Positions 1 through 11,411 of a stretch of 64,000 bases of DNA are shown here, one piece after another. The notes under the pieces are model-generated. The model saw only the letters and a program-made list of their open reading frames with translations. It made no database searches and was not told the DNA's origin. The stretch is from Bactrocera neohumeralis (lineage: Eukaryota; Arthropoda; Insecta; Diptera; Tephritidae). Position 1 is the stretch's first letter; each line of letters opens with the position of its first letter. The stretch is taken from the NCBI RefSeq assembly GCF_024586455.1, contig NC_065922.1:11094089-11158088 (forward strand), written 5' to 3'. Made by a program: the position numbers and the translations under genes.

Positions 1-299
1 TGCAATATATAATAAATTCTTGGCAAGCTGTTTGAATACTTATAGTTATATATCCAATACATTTAGGGCAATGTTTAAAGAAAAAGAAGAAAAACAATTT
101 TTTTACACTATGAAAAATTAAAAAAATTTTTGATTTTTTGTGGGTTGCATAAGTTTTGATATTAAAATTGGCGTAAAAGATTCTGACCTCAATTTTTATG
201 TGGAACCATAAGATCAAAAACTATTTTACTTAAGCATGAAAATGAAGCTTCAGAATACTTCGCTTGTTTTTGCAAAACTTTTCGATTATTTTAAAAGTG

Positions 300-500
300 A
301 TTATGGTCAATTTGAAAAACATGGTTTCATGATATTACCGTTTAATTTTTGCGGTTTAAGATCAGCCCCGTTATATGTTATATCTTCCACGAATTTTTGG
401 CCATTTTGAAAAACACGGTTTCATGATATTACCGTTTAAATTATGCGGTTTAAGATCAGCCTTCTCGGTACCAACATATTTCAAGTGGCATATCTTCCAC
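300..500. repeat. Two-copy direct repeat, ~95-110 bp
   Basis: The block from gaaaaacatggtttcatgat through gcggtttaagatcagc and tatcttccac occurs twice. The first starts near 311 and the second near 405, with tatcttccac at 381 and 491. The spacing changes from 94 to 110 because of an insertion in the second copy. No coding frame is evident. Confidence 0.8.
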
Positions 501-1190
501 AATCAAAACATATAGGATAGGCTTTTGAAAAATTTTTAATTAAGCAATAGAATTTTCTTAAAAACATAAGGCAATTAGTATATCGATTAAAACACTGAAA
601 AAATGATTTTTTTAAAGTAAAATTATTATGAAATAAATTGTCAAACAACCATGTTCCAATCACAAGACAAATTTAACGTAAGGAAAAGATAAATATTAAA
701 AAGATTTGATTAAACATTGAATTATTGTCCGTTTTTTCTAACGAAAAAGTTTTTCCGAAAAAACATTAGGCAGCTCTCAAATTCAGTTTAAATGGACACA
801 CATCACGATAGTGAATTTCTGCCTACATTTTCGTCTGCTGCTTGAACATAGTAAGTCTTGGCTTATTTGATATAAACAGTTTACACGATGACTTCGCCAT
901 AATGCTGACAGTGGCGATGTTATTCGAATGAGAAATTGTAGAAAAGTGCCAGCTAACCTGACATCCAAACGCACGGATTAGTGTAAAGTTCATACCGAGC
1001 TACTACCGCTTAATCATTTGATTATTATTATCCACACGGTGCAAAAATCATGAGAATCTTGTAGTAACCAGTAATTTAGACAATATAATGAAAGTGTGAT
1101 TTGCCAAGCAAATTTTTCTATGTCAAATATATACGTTTATATAGGTTTTCACTGCGAAAAGGTTTTATATGAAAGTAATGACTTCAAATA

Positions 1191-1966
1191 CAGTGCTTTC
1201 CAAAGTAAAGAGGACTTTTTGAATCTAGCGCCCTGGTGGCGGAATCAATATATCGACTGGTGCGTTAGAATCTGCTGTCTCTGTCGTTTTTCCAGTGGCA
1301 TTTCATTGATTGGAAGCGAAGTTATTGCGTTTTAAGTGTCAGTATGTTTGTGTTATCGGTGCGAAAATGAGCTTCGAACAAAGAGCCAACATTAAAATTT
1401 GTTTTAAAATTGATAAAACTTTTGTCGAAACGTTCCAATTGATGAAATAAGTTTATCGCAATGATTGCCTATCCCGTAGAAGAGTGAATGTTAATGTGGT
1501 TTCAACGTTTTCAAAGTGGTCGTGAGGACATAAATGATGTTGATCGTCATTTGGGAAAATCAAAATCCGTGATCATCGGAAATTCCATTGAAACTGTGCG
1601 TGAAGGACATCATTAAAGAGATTGTGACCGATTATTTGACCAAAAATCACATTTTAACTACTAATCACTCCCCATATTCACCAGATATGGCACCGTGCGA
1701 TTTCTTCCTTTTCGGAAAACTACTTTTGCCCTTGAAAGGAAGGCGTTATGCAGACGTAGAGGCCATTCAAAAGGCTTGCACCGGCATACTGGCGGCCATA
1801 CCGGCCAACAAGCTAAAACAATCGTTCGACATGCTTTTGGAGCGTGAAAGAAGCTGTATTGAAGCAGAAGGAGACTATTTTGATTAAAACAAATTGATTT
1901 TTCCGAAAACACTATTTGTTCTGTTTTTTTATTTTTAAAGTCCTGTTTACTTTGGAACGCACCTTG
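1191..1966 (+). mobile_element. Mariner deletion derivative, copy 1 (GGTGCGTTCC TIR family)
   Basis: 776-bp element flanked by TA. The right end reads AGTCCTGTTTACTTTGGAAC then gcaccttg; the left end is a diverged match (tttccaaagtaaagaggac). A transposase start like MSFEQRANIKICFKI lies near 1368 but has frameshifts and stops. The frame reopens at 1588-1887 with YSPDMAPCDFFLFGK (third catalytic Asp region) and an intact C-terminus LERERSCIEAEGDYFD. The middle of the transposase, with the first two catalytic Asp residues, is missing. Its deletion point differs from the 38 and 45 kb copies. Confidence 0.88.
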
Positions 1967-1968
1967 TA

Positions 1969-3355
1969 TACCGATTTAAATTCATAAAGTGCAAACTCAG
2001 ATTAATATCATTTTTTAGAAGCTTATAAGATTGATTATACTAAAATATTCAGTATTCACAAAATGCTCAAAATTACTTAAGAGTACCTAAACTGTAAAGG
2101 AGGTCATGTAATACCTTTGCTTGGAATAGTTTCGAAGTAGTTGCCAAACGACCTTTCAGTGTATAATTTGCCATACATTCCTTCAGAATTTTATTAAGAT
2201 TTCTTACATATTAATGTTTCATAGATTTATGCAATTTAACCAAACTTTTATTATACATATTCAAGGTCAGCATTGCAGTGTGCAAATAAATCATTTAATC
2301 ATTAAGCACTAGGCAACACTTGTTGGTTGCTTAGTTTTTATACAGAAAAAATATTGATATTTGCCAAAAAGATTATTCAACACACATATAACTCTATTTA
2401 TACACACACACATTCATACAAGAATATTTATTGGCATACAAAAGCTTTTTCAAGCTGCACGCCTGCTCGTAGGCGGACACTTGACACAAATTTACGAGTA
2501 GGCTAATTGCCATTCGAGCCTCTGCGCTTCTTATACCAACTTTTATTAGCAAGAAATGCGAAACTGCGAAACATACACACGTCTACAAACAAGCACATAT
2601 AAATATAGCCGAAAGCCATTGCCATTTGTTTGCTTTCACTCAAACTTTTTATTGCTGTCAGCCTGCGGTGTCATGTAATAAAGGCAAATACGCCAGCATA
2701 ACAATAAGTGAAGCGCCTCTAAATACGATATCACCTATCCAAATGCATACATATATACATACACACATTGATATTTGAACTTCTGCTTCATGCATTTATT
2801 TTCTGGACTGTGAATGGGTAATCAAAAGTTTTTCGCACAAACTTTATTTTCACAATTAAATAGTTCTTGAGAAGTGGTAAGAGCAATTTATTTCGGTGAA
2901 CAAAAGATGAAACCGAGACACGTAAAAACAGCAGACAGATTAAATTCCTAGTATATGGTGAACACAATAATCTTGCTATAAAAATCTAAACCAAAGACTC
3001 TACTCCAAATTTCTGCTTGAAATGTGATAAGCGTTCAGGCTGTCTGTGTGTTAAAGCTGCACATTGATATCGCCGCAAACCACAAAAGAAAAATATATGT
3101 GAGCGAGAGAGCAATATTTACTCGGACGTTAAATTGCCGAGTTGCTAAGACAAGTGAGCATACGCACAATGACACACTTCAATTGCCGTAGAATGCTCTG
3201 CCGGATTTGCTGAAGTGCTTATTAGCATGTAATTCATGTAGTGCCTGCGGAGCTTACCGCAACTTGTTTGCTGTCGTTTTTCCGAACTTTTGGCGCAAAA
3301 AGTTTGCCAGAATAATTGAATGGTAGTTTTGTTTATGGAATTTTTATATGATATG
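1969..3355. other. Non-coding, no recognisable feature
   Basis: AT-rich sequence with short (CA)n/(CATA) runs at 2395-2420 and 2745-2770. No transposase, RT or exon signature seen. Presumably intronic or intergenic DNA. Confidence 0.5.
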
Positions 3356-3360
3356 TATTA

Positions 3361-3627
3361 GGGTGGGTCAGAAAAGAGCATTTTATTTCATACAAAATCT
3401 ATGAAGTTAAATAATTTTTCTATGAAATGAAATAAGTTTTCAAATAGTTGGAAGCGAGTTCTGATAATAGCAAAAAATTGGAACTTTCAGGTGGAGCACC
3501 TTCCCGTTACAGTTAAGCTCTCATGCTTCGAGAGACTTGCTTAGAAGTGTCTGAGAACCTATTTTGTAGATTTTTAGAGAGCCAAGCGAAAAACGAAATA
3601 TTCGACATTTTTTTTGCGCACCCTAAT
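3361..3627. mobile_element. MITE with TAGGGTGGGTC ends
   Basis: Starts at ta-gggtgggtcag and ends at gcgcaccc-taata, about 270 bp, no coding capacity. The internal text (tagttggaagcgag, the gttcccgttacag-like segment, cttagaagtgtctgagaac) recurs at 61.2-61.4 kb, so this is a dispersed family. TA target duplication is consistent with a Tc1/mariner-mobilised MITE, but family assignment is inference. Confidence 0.75.
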
Positions 3628-3641
3628 ATATATCTTATATA

Positions 3642-3874
3642 CTAGGGTGGGTCAAATATATAGATTTTATATAGAGATTAATATTTTTTTATAGTAATGC
3701 CTTGCTTTGATATTATATCCAGCTAAGATCATACATCAAGTGTACAGTACACCGTGTCGTATGAGTAACATATATTTTAGATACTTGTAGAAACTTGCTT
3801 AGAAGTGTCTAAGAACATATTTTTTAGAGAACCAACTGAAAAACTAAATATTCGACATTTTTTAACCCACCCTA
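3642..3874. mobile_element. MITE with TAGGGTGGGTC ends, second copy
   Basis: Begins tagggtgggtcaaatata and ends acccaccctagtata, about 230 bp, immediately beyond the first copy. It shares the segment cttgcttagaagtgtctaag and aatattcgacattttt with its neighbour. A third, right-truncated copy follows at about 3892. Confidence 0.75.
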
Positions 3875-3891
3875 GTATATAAGGTATATAT

Positions 3892-4040
3892 TAGGGTGGG
3901 TCAAATATGCATATCTTATATAGATCATACTAATTTTTACTAAAATCCATTTCTTTAAAATTATACACAGTTAAAATCATACTTAAAGTGTACTGAACAC
4001 ACATACAGTACACCGTGTCGTATGAGTAACATATAATTTA
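3892..4040. mobile_element. MITE fragment, third copy in the cluster
   Basis: Starts tagggtgggtcaaatatgca and follows the second copy (accgtgtcgtatgagtaacatata at about 4010-4035 matches 3750-3775). It then loses similarity and no right-end inverted repeat was found. Right boundary approximate. Confidence 0.6.
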
Positions 4041-4384
4041 TACAATAAATTTGTGAAGTTTTTGTGGGGTAAAAACTGAAAATTACGATTCTTCCTTGGC
4101 AGCAGACAATAGAAAGCATGGGTAATAACGAATACATACGATATACATATATATGATTTTTTAAATTTATATAGTTTTTTTAAAAAAAAACGCATAAAAT
4201 GTGCAAAAGCTCATCGGTTCTTTAGTTGAAACGTTAGATTGGTTCATGACATTTACTTTTTGAAGATAATTTCATTTAAATGTTGACCGCAGCTTGCATT
4301 CAGGTGGTCCATTCAAAGTCAATTTTGGGCTAATGAACTTTTAGGAATAGCGCCATCTTGGAAAGACTATCAACCAAGTTCAGT

Positions 4385-5340
4385 TCTTATTTTTCACACA
4401 CCAAACTACTTGCTAGCATCGAAGTCGATAGCGATATTACCGTAACGTAGTCCAACAGCATCTTTGAAAAATATTGATTCCACCAGTAATTATAGCAACC
4501 ATTTAAGTATTTTTCGGAGAAATGCAGTAGTTTCATTTTCAAAACGGCTTCATTATTTTCACCCCAAACAGTTTTGCTTTTTCGTACTTTCAACCAGATT
4601 ATTTTTTTCATCGTGAACAAAATTTGTCGATAAAAAAGCTCATTTTCTGCCAACAATATATGGTATCACACAATTGACGTTGTGTAGCACTGGACATATC
4701 GACTGTTCAGCACGAGCTGTATCTATTGACAATGGATTTTTCACCAAGATCTAATTTAAAAATAGGACTTTTTTAAAACACAAACTACAATGAGCGATAC
4801 GGCGAAAAATATATTTCACGGTCTTCAAATACTCTCAGAAACAGACGCAATCTTCTCATTCTGTTAAAATAGCTTAAGCCGCTTAATGTCAATAAAGTAA
4901 TCTGATATTTTTAACTTTTTTCAATCGCATTAATTTTTTGCTCAATCGACTTTTTTCAACCATATTACGTGGTATATCGTGGAACACATTTAAACCAATG
5001 ATTTTGGTAATAAAATTTTTGATTTGACAAGCGCTGTCGGAGAAATGGCTGGGTAAATGAGATGCGGTTCTTCACTGGCGAAAACGATTTTTCGTGTTTG
5101 GATCATCTGAAACACAAAAACCCAATTTATTCTTCAAAGTACTAATGGTAATCGTACCTACTAAAATCATATATAAATGTTGATAAATAAAATATAGTTA
5201 AGTTTTTTTTATTTTTGGAGGGGCAATATTCATTGTACATAATTTTGTTAGACATTAGAAAATATAATTACTATAACATATTTTGTTAAGTTCAGCAAAT
5301 TGTCGAAAAAACGCAATTTAGAATATTTGTATATATAAAT
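4385..5340. repeat. Tandem segmental duplication, copy A
   Basis: About 0.95 kb of non-coding sequence repeated at 5500-6700. Shared landmarks in the same order are acacaccaaactacttgc, catagcaacca(c)tta, gagaaatgcagtag, cattctgttaaaatagct, attacgtggtatatcgtgga, and a well-preserved block (ctgtcggagaaatggctggg through gtgtttggatcatctgaaac). It contains only part of the mariner remnant that is complete in copy B (tagcactggacat and tctattgacaa near 4690-4730). That indicates deletion in this copy. Confidence 0.88.
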
Positions 5341-5499
5341 TCACAGGTTTTTTATTTTAAAATAGATTTTAACCAGCCTTTAAGCAGACTTCATTCAATA
5401 ACTATTCTACAACTTTTTTCTGACCTGCTTCTTATTTAATTAAAGATAATGAACTTTATAGCCGATCTGCCATGAATGGAAGAGACTTAAGAGCTTTTA

Positions 5500-6700
5500 T
5501 AGTTCTACACACCAAACTACTTGCCATCGAAGTCTTTATGGGCTTATATAATAAACTGGATTTTTATCTTTGACTTTTGAGTAGAATATTGACAAGTAAT
5601 CATAGCAACCACTTAAATAATTTCTGAGAAATGCAGTAGATTCATTTTCAAATAATTATTGGGTAGTCGAAAAAGTTTTTTCGTTTCTAATCAAACTGCA
5701 ACTTATTTTTTTTTATTTATACTAATAAATAAATAAACAAATATGTACCATTCTGATGGGCCAATTTTTACATTTTTTGCGAGAGAAATTATTCCATCAG
5801 TGTAAATTTTGTTTATTTCATATATTGTAAATCGAAATTTTAAATTTCCAGAAGTATAACGAGCGAACAATTGTTGTGTTAAACGAACTGATACACTTGC
5901 GTGGCATTCTTCCCTTTTTTATACAAAAATATAAAAATATATCGAATTTCTTCATTATTTTCACTCATTTTTGAACAGTTGTAACTTTTTTTCAACTTTC
6001 CCGAATTTAATTTTTTTTTGGTTAAATGAAGTTTAAAATCTCACCTTTCCGACAATATATGGTATGATACAATGTGATTAGTAGCACTGAACATACACGA
6101 TTGCAACGCCATCTATTGACAAAATACGAAAAGAATTTTTCGACTAGCAGTAATTTAATAAGTATGGGATATTTTTTAAAACAAACTACTTAATATGAGC
6201 TGATATTTTAAAAATATATTTAAAGCAGCTTAAATACTCCAGAGAAATCAAGTGACTAACTTCTTCATCATTCTGTTAAAATAGCTTTAGCCGCTTAAGG
6301 GGTCAGTAGGATAATCTGGCATGTTTTTTTGACATTTTTTTTTCATAGAAATTTTTATTCTACAATAGAACTTTTTTCAAATATTACGTGGTATATCGTG
6401 GAGTGTATAAACCAATTTTTTCGGAATTTTTTGATGACAGCTGTCGGAGAAATGGCTGGGTAAATGAGATGCGGTTCTTCACTGGCGGAAACGATTTTTC
6501 GTGTTTGGATCATCTGAAACACAAAAACCCAATTTATTCTTAAAAAGTACGTGAATGGTAATCGTACCTACTAGAATCATGAAAAATGTTGATAAATAAA
6601 AAAGTAATTAACGTTTTTTTTATTTTTCCCTAGTTTTTTTACATTAATTTTGTCATAACATTGTCAATAAATTATAAAATCCAGGCATTTTGTGAACATT
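5500..6700. repeat. Tandem segmental duplication, copy B
   Basis: Second copy of the 4385-5340 segment in the same orientation. The best preserved stretch is about 6430-6570 against 5030-5150. It carries a complete 492-bp mellifera-mariner derivative (5659-6150). Copy A retains the right part of that insertion, so the mariner inserted before the duplication. Confidence 0.88.
5659..6150 (-). mobile_element. Mellifera-type mariner deletion derivative (492 bp)
   Basis: Flanked by TA (5657-5658 and 6151-6152), with ends ttgggtagtcgaaaaagt and its degraded complement cgactagcag. The right part in reverse orientation contains the transposase 5' end (MSENNEEIRYIFLYFC-like), the left part the 3' end (catttgtttattt... 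noncoding tail). The catalytic middle is gone, so it cannot mobilise itself. Confidence 0.85.
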
Positions 6701-6709
6701 AAAAAAAAA

Positions 6710-7376
6710 ACAAGAAAAACGTTAACTTCGGCTGCACCGAAGCTAATATACCCTTCACAGGTGCATTTGTTTTAGTAACTATGTGTTCAGTTTGTATGGA
6801 AGCTATATGTTATAGTAATCCAATCTGAACAATTTTTTCGGAGAATGTAATCTCCCTTAGCCTTAGAAGGTGGTGAAGATACATTGCCAAATGAGAAAGT
6901 TTTCCATACAAGAACTTGATTCCGATCGTTCAGTTTGTATGGTAGCTATATGCTATAGTTAACCGATCTGACCAATTTCTTCGGAGATTGCATTGTTGCC
7001 TTAGAAAATAATCTATACCAAATTTGGTGAAGATACATTGTCAAATGTGAAAGCTTTCCATACAAGAACTTGATTCCGATCGTTCAGTTTATATGGCAGC
7101 TATATGTTATAGTGGTCCGATATCGGCCGTTCCGACAAATGAGCTGCTTCTTGAAGAGAAAATGACGTTTGCAAAATTTCAAAACGATATCTTAAAAACT
7201 GAGGGATTAGTTCGTATATATACAGACAGACGGACGGACAGACGGACATGGCTAAATCGACTCAGCTCAACATACTGATCATTCATATATATATATACTT
7301 TATAGGGTCTCCGACGCTTCTTTCTGGGTGTTACAAACATCGTGACAAACTTAATATACCCTGTTCAGGGTATAAT
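6710..7376 (+). mobile_element. mini-me/DINE-like element, complete-looking copy
   Basis: Starts aacaagaaaaacgttaac with the hairpin CTTCGG-CTGCA-CCGAAG (6726-6742) and ctaatatacccttcacaggtg. It then has about three imperfect 150-bp units built on gatcgttcagtttgtatggc and agctatatg. A (GTCY)n-type tract follows (cagacagacggacggacaga, about 7223-7248), then gtgttacaaacatcgtgaca and the end taccctgttcagggtataat. This layout matches the mini-me repeats of flies that carry (TA)n and (GTCY)n microsatellites. Non-autonomous, with no enzyme encoded. Confidence 0.82.
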
Positions 7377-8394
7377 TAAGCAAATCGGTTAAGTAGTTCG
7401 ACCGGAATCATGTCCGCCAGCTTAAAAAAGTGTGTTTGGAGAAAAACGCGTTTAAAGCTAGAGGTGAGGCACTCCGAGCGTACTATTATTATTTTTGAGC
7501 CTTTCTACATTAATTCCAAGGGTATAAGGGAACAGAAAATGCAAAACAAAAAAGAAAGATTACTCTACTGACCCCTTAAGCACTTGAAAGCTACGTCTTC
7601 ATCTCATAATAGAAACCAGAAAATAAATTTCCAGTTATACAAAGCCATCTTATTAATGAAATGCTCATATAATCGCAGGCTCATTAAACAAACCAATTTA
7701 AATTTGTATTAAAATGCGAAAATTCTAAATGGCATATAGCCTCTTTATAGATATAATCATACCATTTTCTCTCTCAAATCTCGTTGTATATGAAAATTTA
7801 TGAAATTACGTGTTGCTCAAGCGTTGCTGCTGAACTTTTTTCTCTCATGCGTGCTGAAATTCCATAGCCTGCTTTGTTGCTTTTTGCTTATTTGTGTCAG
7901 CAGGATATTTGCGAAATCTATTATCGTGTCGATAGGATTATTGGCGTGCTTAAATATAAGTTATTGTACACGTTTATGCTTTTTAAGGCAATTTTGTGCG
8001 TTTTACGCTTTCATTGCGGGATATTTGTGGGCAACGAAGTGGATAATATGTTTGTATTTGTATGTGCAGTTGAAGAGTTGTTTAGAAAATAGCTACTGGA
8101 GCATGAACAGGGAGTCCTTGGGGGGACATATACTTGTACCACAGTGTATTGAAGTGGTTATGAATATATAGAACATTTGGGAAATGTTATATTTCCTAAA
8201 ACTAAAATGCTTGATATTGTAGAGTTTAGTATGCCTGTAATTCCACTTTCCTACCAAACAGAATTAAAAGCCTTAAAATATCTTATCAAAACAAGTTTTA
8301 ACTCATATTTTCTTGTAGCTGTATTGCTTCTGTATTATAATGTATTTTATACCACTATAATATCAGTATATCCAATTTACTTGTGAAAACATAA

Positions 8395-8670
8395 TCAACA
8401 TTTCTGCTAATATGTTGCTCATACGCCGTGTTGTGCCGTAGAAGCAATAGATACACATATTACCTAAGCAGTGTTAATTAAACATACTCAGCAAATAAGA
8501 ATTTAAATTTTAGAGCAGTAGACACAAAATGAAACAAAATATACACAACGCTTTTAGAAGGTGGCAGCACTGGCTTGTTTGCCTGTGAAGAAAATGAATG
8601 CATTTCATGAGCAACTTCAGCAGCCAACTTGAACAACTAATTATATAAAGCAGTAATTTATGCCGTTGTG
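8395..8670 (+). repeat. Single unit of the GGTGGCAACACTTA repeat family
   Basis: Left flank aatatgttgctcatacgc (about 8409) and right flank gcatttcatgagcaacttca (about 8598) with tcagcagccaac also frame the ten-unit array at 14.85-16.17 kb. Only one core (aaggtggcagcactgg, about 8560) is present here. This is the unexpanded form of the same repeat. Confidence 0.8.
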
Positions 8671-9189
8671 CTGTCAAAAGTTTTGGTGATAATAAACACA
8701 ACAACACAACTTTATTATTTGTCTCTAAACAGTAAAACACAATGCCTTTTATATGTACGCGAATATTTAACAGTTTAGTGGCACTGCAAAAGTAAGACAA
8801 TAAAATAAATTCTTGTGTCTATTAAAGCACAGTTATATTATTTGCTAACTTTAGCGCGCCACAGCAAATTCTAACAAGTTTCGTGGCGTCGAGTAAGGCT
8901 TTCTTCGAATTTTCAGCTCATATATAGGTAATGAGCATTTAAACTAAATAAAGGTTGACAATTACGCAGTGTTGGTAAATTGGTTTTATTGTAGTTTATG
9001 TACATGCACTTTTGAGGCAGGTTGTTTTGGTGAAAAGTTTCAACAATTGCCAGTAATTGTAGTTTAAGAACAATAAGAAGCACATCTGCATTGCATAATA
9101 GCTAAAAAAGGCGATTTTGGGATTTTAAAAGAATTTTATTAATAGCTTTAAAATTGTGAGTATGTATTTATACATATTTCAAAAATGTA

Positions 9190-9402
9190 TAGCAAATTTT
9201 TTGAAAAAAAAAATTATAATTTTTTAAAAAAATACTATATTTTTTGAAAAAAATATTATATTTAAAAAAAAAATATATATTTAAAAAAAAAAAATTATTT
9301 ATAGAAAAAAAATTATATTTTTGAAGAAAAAATTACTTATATTTTTTGAAAAAAAAATTATATTTTTGAAGAAAAAATTATATTTTTTGAAAAAAAAAAT
9401 TT
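9190..9402. repeat. A/T minisatellite
   Basis: Degenerate repeats of tttttgaaaaaaaaattata (19-25 bp). About eight units are distinguishable by the recurring ttttgaa(g)aaaaa-ttatat pattern. No coding potential. Confidence 0.8.
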
Positions 9403-9989
9403 TTGTGTTTTACCAATGCGTCTAAAACAAGGTCTGGTACAGTGAGTTTAGCCTTCGAAAAAGAATGAAATCAGAAACAAAGAACAATTCACTTTAGCAG
9501 ATATTGTTCGCATAATCACTTACGGTTGAAAAAAAATCAAAAAGTAACTAAATATTGATGCTTAAAAAAATTGTGTTTTGCTCAAAATTTTGACCGGTTT
9601 TAGTCTCCAAGTAGTCATTGCAGAAAGTTCGAAAATACGTTTCGAGCTACACTTTAGGAGCCTGTAACTCAAAAAATTTAGGAAATAATCATTTAAGCTA
9701 TAAGCTATGAAAAAAAAATATTAAATTTTTTTCCCAACTTGCCGCTCTAAGTTTAATGAAATAGTAGTTCTAAGGCAATTGAAGGAACTGAAATGAAATT
9801 TAATATAATTCACAAAATGTGAATGAACCAAAGGTACTAGTTCCGGGTAAAGTTTTTCTTCTCTTGGTTTAGTTCATTGCCATTGGAACTAGTTAACATA
9901 AAATCAGCTAACGAGCAATTTGTTTTGCTTATTATATAAAACAAAATAATTAATGGTGCTCTGCGTATGAATTGCAGAGGCTCTGGTTA

Positions 9990-10498
9990 CTGTATAAGGT
10001 GATAGGGTTTTTTGCATTTAAGGCTACTTTTCCATTTACTTTGAGCGGCAAGTGCTTTGCATTCAGTTTCCATATTGACTTTGTACTCCATATGAGACTT
10101 TGTATACATATTTGTTGATTGATGCGGCAACTGAGTTAATTCCGAGTACGCGATCAAGATCGCCACTGTGAACATAACAAGGTGCATTGATGATGCAACA
10201 TTTTGAAATCGCGCGATTCGTACAACAGTGCTAAGGCTTGAGTAGCGCTAAAGTTGCATCCCATAAGTTCGAATTGGTCTGAACACCTGCTTGTAAACAT
10301 ATGGATAGGCCAGAGTTTCTACTCAATAGCCAATATATGTTGCTGAATTTTATTTCTAAATTTTCTTTTTCCTTTTTGACATGTGCACTCCATCTAAGTT
10401 TTGTTTCCAGGATCATGCCCAGGTATTTCGCAGTATTGTGATATGTTATTTGCACACCAATCAAGCACAGAGGCATATCTATATCTAACATTGTTGTA
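9990..10498 (-). pseudogene. Jockey-like non-LTR retrotransposon fragment (RT C-terminal part)
   Basis: On the minus strand YHNTAKYLGMILETKLRWSA (10230-10450) and NIYWLLSRNSGLSI match the post-catalytic region of Jockey-type reverse transcriptases. Beyond a frameshift, CIINAPCYVHSGDLDRVLGI (about 10090-10190) matches the conserved NAPWY segment near the protein end. The catalytic core is missing. It directly abuts, at the TA, the 10499-11411 mariner derivative, which may have split it, but the 5' continuation was not recognised on the other side. Confidence 0.82.
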
Positions 10499-11411
10499 CA
10501 AGGTGTGATCCAAAGTAAACAGGACAAACAGGAATCTTGCGGCCCAATGCAGTGCCATCTATATGTCGACTGGTGCGTTAGAATCTGCTATTTTTATCGA
10601 TTCTCCAGTTAGAATTTCATTACACTATGACCGATTATTTGACCAAAAATCATATTTTAACCATTAATCACTCCCTGTATTCACCTGACATGGCACCGTG
10701 CGACTTCTTCCTTTTCGGAAAAATTTTTTTGCCCATGAAAGGAAAGTGTTATGCAGACGTAGAGGCCATTCAAAAGGCTTGCATCGACATACTGACGGCC
10801 CTACCGGCCTTCGAATGTTGGATTCTGAGCAACTTTTCGTCGTCAGTCAATTTGTGCGGAACAAACCGTGCACACACCTTTCGTAAGCCCAAATGTTCAG
10901 TCAAAATGCTATAAATCGATGTTTTGGAGATGTCTTATTCCATTTCCATGAATTTCAATGATGATTTCGGCTGATTTTTGATGAATTCACGCACAGTTTC
11001 GATGGAATTTCCGGTGATCACGGATTTTGATTGGCCCACATGCTGATCGTCATTTATGTCCTCACGACCACTTTGAAAACGTTGAAACCACTCGTGCACT
11101 CTGCTACGGGATAGGCAATCATCGCCATAAGCTTGTTGCATCATTAGAAACGTCTCAGTAAAAGTTTTACCAATTTTGAAACAAAATTTAATGTTGGCTC
11201 TTTATTCGAAGCTCATTTTCGCACCACTAACACAAACATACTGACACTTAAATCGCAATAACTTCACTTTCCATCAATGAAATGTTATGAAATTCTCACC
11301 GGACAATCGATAAAGACAGCAGATTCTAACACACTAGTCGACATATAGAATCTAGATCCTCAACAAGGGGAACTAGATTCAAAAGTCCTGTTTACTTTGG
11401 AACGCATTTTG
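10499..11411. mobile_element. Foldback mariner derivative, copy 2 (GGTGCGTTCC TIR family)
   Basis: 913 bp, flanked by TA (10497-10498 and 11412-11413). Both ends carry the 5' end of the mariner. The left end in + orientation and the right end in - orientation share tatatgtcgact, gttagaatctgct and agaatttcat well past the TIR. Inside, the + strand has the C-terminal transposase part (YSPDMAPCDFFLFGK, 10627-10812). The minus strand has the N-terminal part (about 10813-11210; DDCLSRSRVHEWFQRFQSGR). The molecule is therefore an inverted fusion with terminal repeats of about 120 bp instead of the usual 25-30. Confidence 0.88.

Noticed and set aside
7800..8171. 123-codon hydrophobic frame as a receptor or membrane gene
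   Set aside because: Two overlapping frames are equally open; no GPCR or transporter motif, no splice support, AT-rich random-like Leu/Ile/Phe/Cys content.
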